Below, one piece after another: positions 43,757-52,370 of a stretch of DNA of 64,000 nucleotides. The position numbers and the translations under genes were made by a program. Below the pieces are notes generated by a model. The model had not been told where the DNA came from and did no database searches. It saw only the letters and a list, made by a program, of their open reading frames with translations. This DNA is from Subdoligranulum variabile (GTDB lineage Bacteria; Bacillota; Clostridia; Oscillospirales; Ruminococcaceae), in contig QAKI01000040.1 of NCBI GenBank assembly GCA_003343905.1, forward strand, positions 62,001 to 126,000, written 5' to 3'. Each line of letters opens with the position of its first letter. The first letter of the stretch is position 1.

Positions 43757-44611
43757 TCACAGATGTTCCCGCAGCCAGCGGGCGCTGACCTGTAAACTCT
43801 TGACCGGGCTTTTATCCACCCAGTTGCGGTGGCTTTCCAGCACCACAGCCTGGACGCCGTTGGCCCGGGCCAGGTCGGCCCAGGCCGCCAGGGGCAGATT
43901 GCCGGTGCCCAGTTCCATGTTGTCGGTCTTGAGGATCGGCGTCATAGCCTGCTGCCCCGCCGCCAGGCGGCAGCCCCGGTCGTTGATATGCCACAGCTTC
44001 ATACGGGGGCCCAGGGTCCGCATCGTATCGGCCACGTCGGCGCCGCCCTCGGCAAACCAGTAGGAGTCGAATTCAAAGTTGACGTTGGCGGGGTCGGTCT
44101 CGGCCAGCAAAATATCATAGCCACGGCGTTCCCCTTCCACCCGCTGCAATTCACAGTTGTGGTTATGGTAAAGCAGCTGCACGCCCTGCCCGGCCAGCGC
44201 GGCCCCCGCCGCGTTCAGCCGCCGGGCCAGGTCGTGCCAGGCAGCGGCATCGCCGTAGGCAAAGCGGTACATGCCGGTGATGACCGCATAGTTCGTGCCA
44301 AAGCTCCGGGCTTCGGCGGCCACAGCCGCGGCGTCCCGTTCAACGCTGCCCAGGTCGGTATGCAGGCTGATGACCTCCAGCCCGGAGTCGCGCACCAGGC
44401 GGTGCCAGTCCAGCTTGCCGCCGCTGCCGGTAGGCATACCGGCGGCGCGGGTCAGCATGCGTACCATAAAGCCGGTGGGGTGGATCATAAATCCACACAG
44501 TTCAATGCCGGTGTAACCGGCGGCCTTGACGGCCGCAAGGGTCGCGCGGGCCTGTTCTTCCTTATTCATCACGCTGCCCAGCATAAACTGCTGTACACCG
44601 GTCTGGATCAT
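43757..44611 (-). CDS. Sugar phosphate isomerase/epimerase-like TIM-barrel protein
   Basis: 284 residues, of the AP_endonuc_2 / xylose-isomerase-like TIM-barrel family. Key segments are AAGYTGIELCGFM, EVISLHTDLGS, LLYHNHNCEL (metal-binding histidine and glutamate), NFEFDSYWFAEGG and LWHINDRG (a further metal-binding histidine). The ATG at 44611 is chosen because AAGGAGGT lies 8 bases upstream; a longer frame runs into the GH43 gene. Family members isomerise, epimerise or dehydrate sugars, inososes or keto-glycosides with a divalent metal. Here it is embedded among hydrolase genes, so it probably converts a sugar they release (inference). Confidence 0.85.
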   Translation of the reverse strand: MIQTGVQQFMLGSVMNKEEQARATLAAVKAAGYTGIELCGFMIHPTGFMVRMLTRAAGMPTGSGGKLDWHRLVRDSGLEVISLHTDLGSVERDAAAVAAEARSFGTNYAVITGMYRFAYGDAAAWHDLARRLNAAGAALAGQGVQLLYHNHNCELQRVEGERRGYDILLAETDPANVNFEFDSYWFAEGGADVADTMRTLGPRMKLWHINDRGCRLAAGQQAMTPILKTDNMELGTGNLPLAAWADLARANGVQAVVLESHRNWVDKSPVKSLQVSARWLREHL

Positions 44612-44628
44612 CAAAATTACCTCCTTAT

Positions 44629-46434
44629 TTACAGCGCAAACACCTTGCCGGGAGTGATGCCGTTCTCGTTGAAGCTGTCCACCGCGATGTAGTACGCCTG
44701 CCCGGCCGTGAGCGTGCAAAGGCTGACCTCGCCGGCGTCATAGACCAGGCAGCTGTGATAGAGCTTGTCCGGCGCAATGCCGTAACGGACGTTGTACCCC
44801 TGTGCGCCGGGGATCGGCTTCCAACTGACTTTGGCGTCCAAATCGCCCAGACGCACCGCGGCGGCATCGGCCGCGGCAGGCTTGGCGCCGCCGCCATTGC
44901 CGAACACCCGCAGCCCAGCCACCCGCAGGGGCTGGCCGTAGGGCAGCGCGCCGCCCACCACCCGTACATACCGGGCGGCCAGGCCGTCTGCATATTCATA
45001 ATACCCGTTGGAGCACTCTTTGGCAACCGTCTGCTGTACGGTCCAGTGTTCGCCGTCCTCGCTGGTCTCGACCGTATAATGGCTGATCTGGGGTTCCAGT
45101 TCGATGTGGCGGGTGTGGCGGTCGTCGCCATAACTTTCCGGCGGGAAATCGACGGCGATCCCCTCGTCGGCCAGATTCACCTGTACGGCGCGCACATCCA
45201 TCGCCCGGCCCAGATCGACGGCCAGCCATTGGCCGGGGGCGGCATCGGCGGCGCTCCACCAGGTGCGGATGTTCTCATCCACGGCCCGGGCCGGGTCGCT
45301 GCCAGCCGCCGTAGAGGAGGCGAACGCCGGTTTTGCATACGAGAGCAGCATCCACGCGGGCTGCCAGTCCGTGGGATCGAACGTTCCTTCCGGAATGCGG
45401 TGCGGGTAATCGGCAAAATTCTGGTTGCAGAACAGGACACCGTCGGCGTCAAAGCCCGCCGGGAACAGCCCGACCCGGCGTTCAAAGTCGTGATTGACGC
45501 TGATACGCATCGAGGCGGTATGCCAGTAATTCCCGTGGGCATCGGCCATCGTGCTGCCGTGGCCCGCGCCGGTGATGAACCCGCCGGGGACCGCGCTGAA
45601 CGGGTTGGACGCCTGCCGGGTGAAAGGCCCCAGCGGGCTTTCGCCCACATACACGCCGTCGGCGTAAATGTTGTACTGGGTGCCGGGGGCCGCGTATTGC
45701 AGATAGTAACGCCCGCCGTGCTTGGTCATATAGGCGCCTTCGATATACGGCTGGCCGATGGACAGGAAAATGCGCGTCAGCACTTCAGCCGAATAGCCGC
45801 TCTGCTCCGCGAGCGCGGGCGGGATCTTGAGGGTCTGGGTCTCAGGGTCGAACAGCGGGCTCAGGCTGCGGTACATCACGCTGTTGGTCTTGTCCACCAC
45901 GCCGTTTTCCCCCGGGCGTTCGTAGCCCAGGCGCTCCGGGTCGCCCGCGATCAAAGCCTGCTTTTCCCCCATGGGCTGCAGCGTCTTTCGGTCCAGTTCT
46001 ACGCCCCAGATCGGCTGGGTGTTGGTGCAGCCCCAGTACAGGTACAGCCGGCCGTCATCGTCCAGGAACAGGTTCGGATCCCAGAACGGGAACGGCGCGG
46101 CTACCTGCTCGAATTTTTCATGCAGCGGGTCGGCGCTGCGCAGGATGGGGCAGTTCTTGCTGCGGGACGATGCGCAGAAGTACAGAAAACCGTCGATCTC
46201 CCGCACATCGGGCGCATAGTCGTAAATTTCAAGGTCGGGATCGGCGTGGAAATCCCAGTGAAGCAGGTCGTTCGAGTAGAAGAACCCCGCCGACATCGAA
46301 ACGAAGAGGTAGTAAGTGCCCTTAAACAGGACCAGGGTGGGGTCGGCCCCCTCACGGAAAGCGTAGCGGCGGCCGTTTTCGTTCATATGCTGGTAGCGAT
46401 AAGGCAGATCCAACGGGTTGCAGTATGTTTTCAT
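44629..46434 (-). CDS. GH43-type hydrolase with C-terminal CBM32-like and Fn3-like domains
   Basis: 601 residues. The five-bladed GH43 domain (about 1-340) has the catalytic base D31 in FREGADPTLV, a second acidic residue in YDYAPDVREIDG and the likely acid in PYIEGAYMTKHGG. A discoidin/CBM32-like domain (about 365-505, with DENIRTWWSAADAAPGQWLA) and an Fn3-like domain at the end (VSWKPIPGAQGYNVRYG) follow. No signal peptide despite the binding modules, so it would act on imported oligosaccharides. GH43 enzymes are mostly alpha-L-arabinofuranosidases or beta-xylosidases. AAAAGGAGC precedes the ATG at 46434. It is third in the hydrolase operon. Confidence 0.88.
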   Translation of the reverse strand: MKTYCNPLDLPYRYQHMNENGRRYAFREGADPTLVLFKGTYYLFVSMSAGFFYSNDLLHWDFHADPDLEIYDYAPDVREIDGFLYFCASSRSKNCPILRSADPLHEKFEQVAAPFPFWDPNLFLDDDGRLYLYWGCTNTQPIWGVELDRKTLQPMGEKQALIAGDPERLGYERPGENGVVDKTNSVMYRSLSPLFDPETQTLKIPPALAEQSGYSAEVLTRIFLSIGQPYIEGAYMTKHGGRYYLQYAAPGTQYNIYADGVYVGESPLGPFTRQASNPFSAVPGGFITGAGHGSTMADAHGNYWHTASMRISVNHDFERRVGLFPAGFDADGVLFCNQNFADYPHRIPEGTFDPTDWQPAWMLLSYAKPAFASSTAAGSDPARAVDENIRTWWSAADAAPGQWLAVDLGRAMDVRAVQVNLADEGIAVDFPPESYGDDRHTRHIELEPQISHYTVETSEDGEHWTVQQTVAKECSNGYYEYADGLAARYVRVVGGALPYGQPLRVAGLRVFGNGGGAKPAAADAAAVRLGDLDAKVSWKPIPGAQGYNVRYGIAPDKLYHSCLVYDAGEVSLCTLTAGQAYYIAVDSFNENGITPGKVFAL

Positions 46435-46543
46435 GCTTGGCTCCTTTTCTGTTGTCCGCGCCGACCCCAAAAGTGCCGGGGCGGGTCATGATCCTTGGTG
46501 CCATGCCCGCCTCGGCGGCTTTGTTTCAGGCGCTGCGCGTCTG

Positions 46544-48769
46544 TCAGTTTTCCGTCTTTTTGATGCCCTGCAAAATACGGTTGAGCTGTTTGATGCTCTG
46601 TTCATCCGCGCCGGACTGTTTGAGCAGGCTGACCAGCGTGATGCGGTTCATCATGCGCTGCAGGGCCGGGTTATCCTTGACGGTCTCGGCCACCTCGCCG
46701 TGGCTCTCGGCCCCCTTGGCCATCATCTGGTCGATGATCGCGCCCGCTTCAGGGTTTTGGCGGATCTCGCCCAGCGTGTCCAGAATGGAGTAGCAGGTGG
46801 GGTCGGCCTCGCCCTTGTCAAACCAGTTGGTCACGTTGGCCGAGGCCGCGCGCCCGGGCTTGCGGTAGGCCGGGTTCGGCTCGGCCACTTTGCGCACCAG
46901 CATAACGCTGCGGCATTCCCCCGCCCGCGCCTCGATGGTGTGTTCGCCGGTAAGCGGCACCTGGAAGGTGAATACCACATGCCCCTGCACAGTGGCGAAC
47001 AGTCGGCCATCCACGTACAGGCTGACTTCCGGCTGGTTGGAGTACGCCTTGATCTCGGTCACATCCTCCGCACGGTCCACATAGCGGCTGCCGCACAGAT
47101 GGACAAAGGGCGTTTTGTGGTTCCAGGCGGCTTTGTAGAGGTAGAAGGCGTCCTTTTTCAGCTTGCGGTCAAAGGTGACAAGCCCCTTTTGGTTTTCGCC
47201 ATGCTTGCCGCCCTCGTCGCGCCCGTCGGCGCCGAAGTCGAACAGGTTCCACACATGGGTGGCCCACAGCCAGGGGCGGGCCTCGATCATGCGGAGCATA
47301 TGTTCATGGTAGACGCACTGGTAACTTTCGGTGTAGTCGCCTTTCTCCGGGGTCGGGCTTTGATAGGCAGGGTTGGCGTCGGCGCCGTATTCCGAAAAAC
47401 CGATGCAGCGGTCGGGATATTTGGCGTGGTACTCGTCAAAGAATTCATCGTTCTGTTCCAGTTCGCCCAGATACCACCCGAAATAGAGGTTATAGCTGTT
47501 GACGTCGGGGATCGCAAGGATCGGGCTGTCGGTCTCCAGCATAAAGACGTTCGCCATCGTGGTGGGGCGGGTGGGGTCGAGTTTGTGGCACAGGTCGTTG
47601 AGGGCGCGGTGGTTTTCCAGCAGTTCTTCATTGACCGCGCTGGCCGCCGTGATCTCGTTGGAGAGGCCCCACACGGCGATGCAGGGGTGGTTGTAGTTCT
47701 GCACCACCAGCTCGGTCATCTGGCTGAGGGTGTTTTCCCGTCCGCCGTGCATGTGCATCGTGATATAGGGGATCTCGGCCCAGACGACAAGGCCGTTTTC
47801 ATCGCACAGATCATAGAAATACTGGGCGTGCTGATAATGCGCCAGGCGCAGCGTGTTGGCCCCCAGTTCCTTGATGATGGCCATATCTTCCTCCATCATG
47901 GCCGGGGTCAGCGCATTGCCCGCGCCTTTGCGGTCCTGGTGGCGGGATACGCCGCGCAGCGGGTAGGAACGGCCATTGAGCAGGAAGCCCCGCTGCGGGT
48001 CGATCTCAAATTTCCGGCAGCCGAAACGGGTCTGGACGGCGTCCCCGCTGGAAAGGCTGGCGGCCGCCGTATAAAGATACGGATCGTTCAGGCCGTCCCA
48101 CAGGTGGACATCCGGGATGGTAAAGTCAGCCCTGGCGCACCCGTTCACAACGGCGGCGCACTGCGTCTGCCCCGCCAGACTGAACGTGACCTGCGCCGTG
48201 TCCGCCCCCGGTCCTTCGACCCAGGCTTCGGCCGTAACGGCGGCGCTATGGCTTGCGAGATCCACGCAGGGCGTGATCTTGAGGCCCGGCCCGCCGTAGT
48301 AGGAAAGGCTGAAATGCGTTTCGGGCACGACGATCAGATGCACCTCGCGGTACAAACCGCCATAGAAGGTGAAGTCGGCCTGCTGGGGATAGACAGTCTG
48401 ACTGCGGGCGTTGCTGACAGAGACCGCCAGCACATTGCGTTCGCCCAGGCGCCCGGTCAGTTCGACCCGGAAAGCCGAATACCCGCCTGCATGCGCCGCC
48501 AGCTTTTGACCGTTGAGGAATACCTCGGCTTCCATGGCCGCGCCTTCAAATTCCAGCCAGACACGCGCCCCGGCGTCCAGGTGCGGCAGTTCGGCGGCAT
48601 CCAGATGGCGGGTGTACCAGCATTTGCCGCGGTAGTAATCGTCGCCGCCATCCTGGCCGTCCTCGGCGTTCCAGGTATGGGGCAGCGTTACCGCCGCCCC
48701 GGCGTCGGCCGTGGGGTCCTCCGTTTTATGGAAGATCCAGTTATCATTCAGGTTTTGGATCGTACGCAT
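46544..48769 (-). CDS. GH2 beta-galactosidase-like hydrolase with a C-terminal helical extension
   Basis: 741 residues. Sugar-binding domain (about 1-150, with GRLGERNVLAVSVSN), immunoglobulin-like domain, and a TIM barrel with acid/base E372 (AVWGLSNE) and nucleophile E460 (GFSEYGAD). A DUF4982-like beta domain follows (EVSLYVDGRLFATVQG). The last 90 residues are an unusual helical tail (LGEIRQNPEAGAIIDQMM to LNRILQGIKK) that resembles the tail of the neighbouring GH3 protein. No signal peptide. The ribosome binding site is only fair (AGAGAGTGAG). Activity could be beta-galactosidase, but beta-glucuronidase or another GH2 specificity is possible. Second gene of the operon. Confidence 0.9.
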   Translation of the reverse strand: MRTIQNLNDNWIFHKTEDPTADAGAAVTLPHTWNAEDGQDGGDDYYRGKCWYTRHLDAAELPHLDAGARVWLEFEGAAMEAEVFLNGQKLAAHAGGYSAFRVELTGRLGERNVLAVSVSNARSQTVYPQQADFTFYGGLYREVHLIVVPETHFSLSYYGGPGLKITPCVDLASHSAAVTAEAWVEGPGADTAQVTFSLAGQTQCAAVVNGCARADFTIPDVHLWDGLNDPYLYTAAASLSSGDAVQTRFGCRKFEIDPQRGFLLNGRSYPLRGVSRHQDRKGAGNALTPAMMEEDMAIIKELGANTLRLAHYQHAQYFYDLCDENGLVVWAEIPYITMHMHGGRENTLSQMTELVVQNYNHPCIAVWGLSNEITAASAVNEELLENHRALNDLCHKLDPTRPTTMANVFMLETDSPILAIPDVNSYNLYFGWYLGELEQNDEFFDEYHAKYPDRCIGFSEYGADANPAYQSPTPEKGDYTESYQCVYHEHMLRMIEARPWLWATHVWNLFDFGADGRDEGGKHGENQKGLVTFDRKLKKDAFYLYKAAWNHKTPFVHLCGSRYVDRAEDVTEIKAYSNQPEVSLYVDGRLFATVQGHVVFTFQVPLTGEHTIEARAGECRSVMLVRKVAEPNPAYRKPGRAASANVTNWFDKGEADPTCYSILDTLGEIRQNPEAGAIIDQMMAKGAESHGEVAETVKDNPALQRMMNRITLVSLLKQSGADEQSIKQLNRILQGIKKTEN

Positions 48770-48804
48770 CGTTTCTCACTCTCTTTTTTTGACGTGGTAT
48801 TCAA

Positions 48805-51036
48805 TCATTGATTCAGTTGCTGCAGAATGCCCTGCAGCTGCGGTTCCGTCAGTATGCCAAAGGACACCAGCGTGTTGAGCAGCATCCCCTGCATCATCTG
48901 CATCGAGCCGGCGGTGTCCGCCCCGGTGGCACTGCCCGCGGCAGCCGCCATCTTTTGCAGGATGGGGCCGATCAGGGCCGCGCCGCGCGGGTCCTTCATG
49001 ACGGAACCCAGGCTCGAATATTCGGTAAAGGTGCGGGGCAGCGGGCGCGTGGCGGTCAGTTCAACGGCGGTCCGCAGGCGGATGTCCCGGCTGGAGGCAC
49101 CGATCTCGATGCCATAGCGGCCGCTTTCGGCATAAAAATCATGCAGCAGCGGCTCGTAATAGGAGAAATCGCGGCCGGTCAGTGTAAATTCCAGGGTCTG
49201 GCTCTGCCCGGGCGCCAGCGCCGCCTTGGCAAAGGCTTTCAGTTCCCGCACCGGGCGCTGCCGCATGCCCGCCGGCGGCGCGATATACAACTGCACCGCC
49301 TCCTTGCCGAACCGGCTGCCGGTGTTGGTGACCGTCACACGAACCGTCAGCGTGTCCGCATCGGTCAGCGCCTGCCGGTCCACCGTCAGATCATGGTAGG
49401 CAAAGTTCGTGTAGGACAGCCCATACCCAAACGGGAACAGCACCTCCATCTGCTTTTTGTCATAGTAGCGGTACCCGACAAAAACGCCCTCGCGGTATTC
49501 CGTCACCGCGTCCTCGCCGGGGAAATTCAAGTACGCCGGTGTATCCGCCAGCTTCCTGGGGAAGGTTTCCGCCAATTTGCCGCTGGGGTTTGCGCGGCCG
49601 TACAAAAGGTCAAGGGTCGCTTCCCCTGCGGCGTCGCCCGGCAGGTACATTTCCAACACAGCCGCGACCTTATCCAGCCAGGGCATGGTCACCGGCGCGC
49701 CGTTATACAGCACCACGATGGTGTTGGGCTGTACGGCGGCCACCGCTTCGATCAGTGCGTTCTGGTTGGCAGGCATATCCAGCGAAGTACGGTCGATGCC
49801 CTCGCTCTCGTACCGTTCCGGCAGACCGGCCAGGATCACCGCCGCACGGGCGCTCTGTGCGGCGCGGACGGCCTCGGCCTGCAGCTTTTCGTCGGGGAGG
49901 TCCGCCGCCTGGTCATAGCCGCGCGTCCAGGTCATCCCGGCAGGCATATCGTCGCGGGCTGCGCTGACGCGGGCGCTGTTCACATGGCTGCTGCCGCCGC
50001 CCTGATATCTGGGCGTGGCGGCGAAGTCCCCGATCAGCGCCACGGTCTGTCCTTCGGCCAGCGGCAGGGCGTCATGCTCGTTTTTCAGCAGGACGGCGCA
50101 TTCTGCAGCGATCTGGCGGGCGGCCTGATGATCCGCTTCGCGGTCGAACACAGCCTGCTCATCCGCATTTTTCAACGAATCGCAGACAAATTCCAGCACG
50201 CGCAGCGCCGCCTGATCCACCTGTTCCTCGCGCAGGGTGCCTGCTTTCACCGCCGCCAGCACCTGGTCGATGCCCCGGCGGCTGCCGCCCGGCATTTCCA
50301 GATCAAGGCCCGCGGCCACACCCTTGGCGCGGTCTTTGACAGCCCCCCAGTCGGTGACCACCATGCCTTCGTATCCCCAGCGGGTGCGCAAAATATCGGT
50401 CAGCAGTTCTTTGTTTTCGCTGCAGAAGGTCCCGTTGAGCTGGTTGTACGCGCACATGACGGCGCGGGGCCTGGCCTGTTTGACCACGGTCTCGAACGCG
50501 GGCAGGTAGATCTCGTGCAGGGTGCGCTCGTCCACCACGCTGTCGCCCACCATGCGGTCGGTCTCCTGATTGTTGGCGGCGAAGTGCTTGATACAACTGC
50601 CTGTGCCGGTGCTCTGCAGCCCTTCTACCAGCGCGGCGCCCATTTGACCGGCCAGGGCGGGGTCCTCGCTGTAATATTCAAAATTGCGGCCGCACAGCGG
50701 GCTGCGCTTGATGTTCAGCCCGGGGCCCAGCAGCATCGCCAGCTTTTCAGCCTGGCACTCCCGGCCGAGTATCTGCCCCAGACGGCGGGCCAGGTCCACA
50801 TCAAAGCTGCTGGCCACGCTTGCCGATGCCGGGAAGCACACCGCCCGGACACTGTCGTTGAGACCCAGATGATCGGCGGCGTTGTTCTGTTTGCGCAGGC
50901 CGCTGGGGCCGTCGCTCATCATCACGGCGGGCAGCCCCAGCCGTTCGACGGCTTTGGTATGCCAGAAATCGCCGCCGGTACAAAGTTCCGCTTTTTCTTC
51001 CAGTGTCAACTGCGACAAGATCTTTTTAGGATCCAT
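48805..51036 (-). CDS. GH3 beta-glucosidase/beta-xylosidase-type hydrolase
   Basis: 743 residues. GH3 N-terminal TIM barrel (about 1-290) with nucleophile D229 in MVVTDWGAV and the substrate-binding KHFAANNQETDR; GH3 C-terminal domain (about 320-540) with the IVVLYNGAPVTMPW region; an Fn3-like domain (about 590-660, with AVQLYIAPPAGMRQRPVREL); then a helical tail (SSLGSVMKDPRGAALIGPIL... LTEPQLQGILQQLN). No signal peptide. AAGGAG precedes the ATG at 51036. It is the first gene of the five-gene hydrolase operon, transcribed away from an AraC regulator. GH3 enzymes of this build remove terminal beta-linked glucose or xylose. Confidence 0.93.
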   Translation of the reverse strand: MDPKKILSQLTLEEKAELCTGGDFWHTKAVERLGLPAVMMSDGPSGLRKQNNAADHLGLNDSVRAVCFPASASVASSFDVDLARRLGQILGRECQAEKLAMLLGPGLNIKRSPLCGRNFEYYSEDPALAGQMGAALVEGLQSTGTGSCIKHFAANNQETDRMVGDSVVDERTLHEIYLPAFETVVKQARPRAVMCAYNQLNGTFCSENKELLTDILRTRWGYEGMVVTDWGAVKDRAKGVAAGLDLEMPGGSRRGIDQVLAAVKAGTLREEQVDQAALRVLEFVCDSLKNADEQAVFDREADHQAARQIAAECAVLLKNEHDALPLAEGQTVALIGDFAATPRYQGGGSSHVNSARVSAARDDMPAGMTWTRGYDQAADLPDEKLQAEAVRAAQSARAAVILAGLPERYESEGIDRTSLDMPANQNALIEAVAAVQPNTIVVLYNGAPVTMPWLDKVAAVLEMYLPGDAAGEATLDLLYGRANPSGKLAETFPRKLADTPAYLNFPGEDAVTEYREGVFVGYRYYDKKQMEVLFPFGYGLSYTNFAYHDLTVDRQALTDADTLTVRVTVTNTGSRFGKEAVQLYIAPPAGMRQRPVRELKAFAKAALAPGQSQTLEFTLTGRDFSYYEPLLHDFYAESGRYGIEIGASSRDIRLRTAVELTATRPLPRTFTEYSSLGSVMKDPRGAALIGPILQKMAAAAGSATGADTAGSMQMMQGMLLNTLVSFGILTEPQLQGILQQLNQ

Positions 51037-51078
51037 AGACTGTCTCCTTCTTTCTTTGCAGGCCCGGGGCGTGGATGG

Positions 51079-51108
51079 TTGCACAGCCCGCCGGAAATGC
51101 GTTACAAT
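51079..51108 (+). promoter_or_regulatory. Probable promoter of the AraC-type regulator at 51148
   Basis: TTGCAC (51079-51084), an 18-base spacer and TACAAT (51103-51108). It lies in the 111-base gap shared with the divergent GH3 operon, so one regulator site could serve both directions. Confidence 0.55.
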
Positions 51109-51147
51109 ATCTGAAAATGAATGAACCAGAACAGGGAGGGCGCGATC

Positions 51148-52365
51148 ATGGCAGAATCATCCATGTCCACCGATCAGAAAATTTCTTTGATGCAGGATCT
51201 GTTCGGCCTGTGCGACAATGTTTTTACCTGGTGCTATGACGCCAACGGCACGATGCTCACCACCAACTGCCCGGACCAGACCGTACTGGATACGGCGTTT
51301 TCTGCCTTTGGCATCAAGAACCGCCTGTTGGCGGCCGCCGAAGGCGGGCGGCCGGTCCTGCTGGGAACGGCCATCGGGCTTGTATACGGCGCCGATTTTG
51401 AGCATGATGCCCAGGGTTCCCTGCGGCGCTGCTGGCTGCTGGGCCCCGTGTTCTACTCCACCGTTTCGATGGGGCAGCTTGAACTGGGGTATGGCAACTA
51501 TCAGGGCCTGGAACTGAGCCTTGCCTGGAAAGAGCAGTTCATGCAGGCGGCGGCGCGGCTGCCGGTCGTTTCCAACGTGCTGCTGGGGCGCTACCTGCTG
51601 ATGCTGCATTTTGGTCTGACGGGCGAACGGCTGAACATCAGCGACCTGCTTCTGCCGTCCGAAGACCTGCATCCTTTGCCGGAGCGCAGCGCGCCCGAAC
51701 GGGACCGCTACCAGGTCTATGCCGCGGAACGGGCGCTGCTGGGTATGGTCCGCAACGGGGATATGAACTACCAGGAAGCCCTGAGCCATTCCATCAGCGT
51801 GAGCAGCGGCGTCCGTGTATCGGGGCCGGACCCGCTGCGGCAGGCAAAGACCAGCTGCATCGTGTTCACCTCGCTGGTCTGCCGCGCCGCCATCGAGGGC
51901 GGCCTTTCGCCGGAGGAGGCGTACTCCCTGGGGGACGCCTACATCCAAAGCGTGGAGAATGCCCGTACACAGGAATCCCTGCTGCATCTGCCAGCCACGA
52001 TGTATGCGGATTTTATCCGCCGCGTGCATCGCTGCCGGACCAATCCGCGCTACAGCACCGCCATCCAAAAATGTGTGGATTACATTGAACAGAACCTGTC
52101 CGATAAGATCCAGGCGGCCGACCTGGCGCGTGCGGTGGGGTACGATGAATATTATCTGACCCGCCGTTTCAAAAAGGAGACCGGGCTGAGCGTGACCAAC
52201 TATGTCAAGTTCGCCAAGATCGAGCGCGCCAAGGTGCTGCTGGATTCTACCAAAATGAGCGTGCAGGCGGTTGCCGATGCCCTCGGCTTTACCACCCGCA
52301 GCTACTTCATTCAATGTTTCCGCGCCGTCACCGGGCAGACGCCCACCGAGTGGCGCGGAAAGTAA
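51148..52365 (+). CDS. AraC-family regulator of the hydrolase operon
   Basis: 405 residues. The N-terminal 180 residues look like a PocR-like or PAS-like sensory domain (LFGLCDNVFTWCYDANGTML). The C-terminal 100 residues hold two HTH motifs (AADLARAVGYDEYYLTRRFK and ALGFTTRSYFIQCFRAVTG). An upstream in-frame ATG exists at 51121, but GGGAGGG sits 7 bases before the ATG at 51148, so I choose the shorter protein. It diverges from the GH3 operon and converges with the GPH transporter gene (5 bases between stops). It is likely the local activator for oligosaccharide use; its inducer is unknown. Confidence 0.88.
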   Translation: MAESSMSTDQKISLMQDLFGLCDNVFTWCYDANGTMLTTNCPDQTVLDTAFSAFGIKNRLLAAAEGGRPVLLGTAIGLVYGADFEHDAQGSLRRCWLLGPVFYSTVSMGQLELGYGNYQGLELSLAWKEQFMQAAARLPVVSNVLLGRYLLMLHFGLTGERLNISDLLLPSEDLHPLPERSAPERDRYQVYAAERALLGMVRNGDMNYQEALSHSISVSSGVRVSGPDPLRQAKTSCIVFTSLVCRAAIEGGLSPEEAYSLGDAYIQSVENARTQESLLHLPATMYADFIRRVHRCRTNPRYSTAIQKCVDYIEQNLSDKIQAADLARAVGYDEYYLTRRFKKETGLSVTNYVKFAKIERAKVLLDSTKMSVQAVADALGFTTRSYFIQCFRAVTGQTPTEWRGK

Positions 52366-52370
52366 TCGTC

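Noticed and set aside
46418..51114. Two long plus-strand frames opposite the GH2 and GH3 genes
   Set aside because: Shadows of catalytic genes on the minus strand; no ribosome binding sites or domains.
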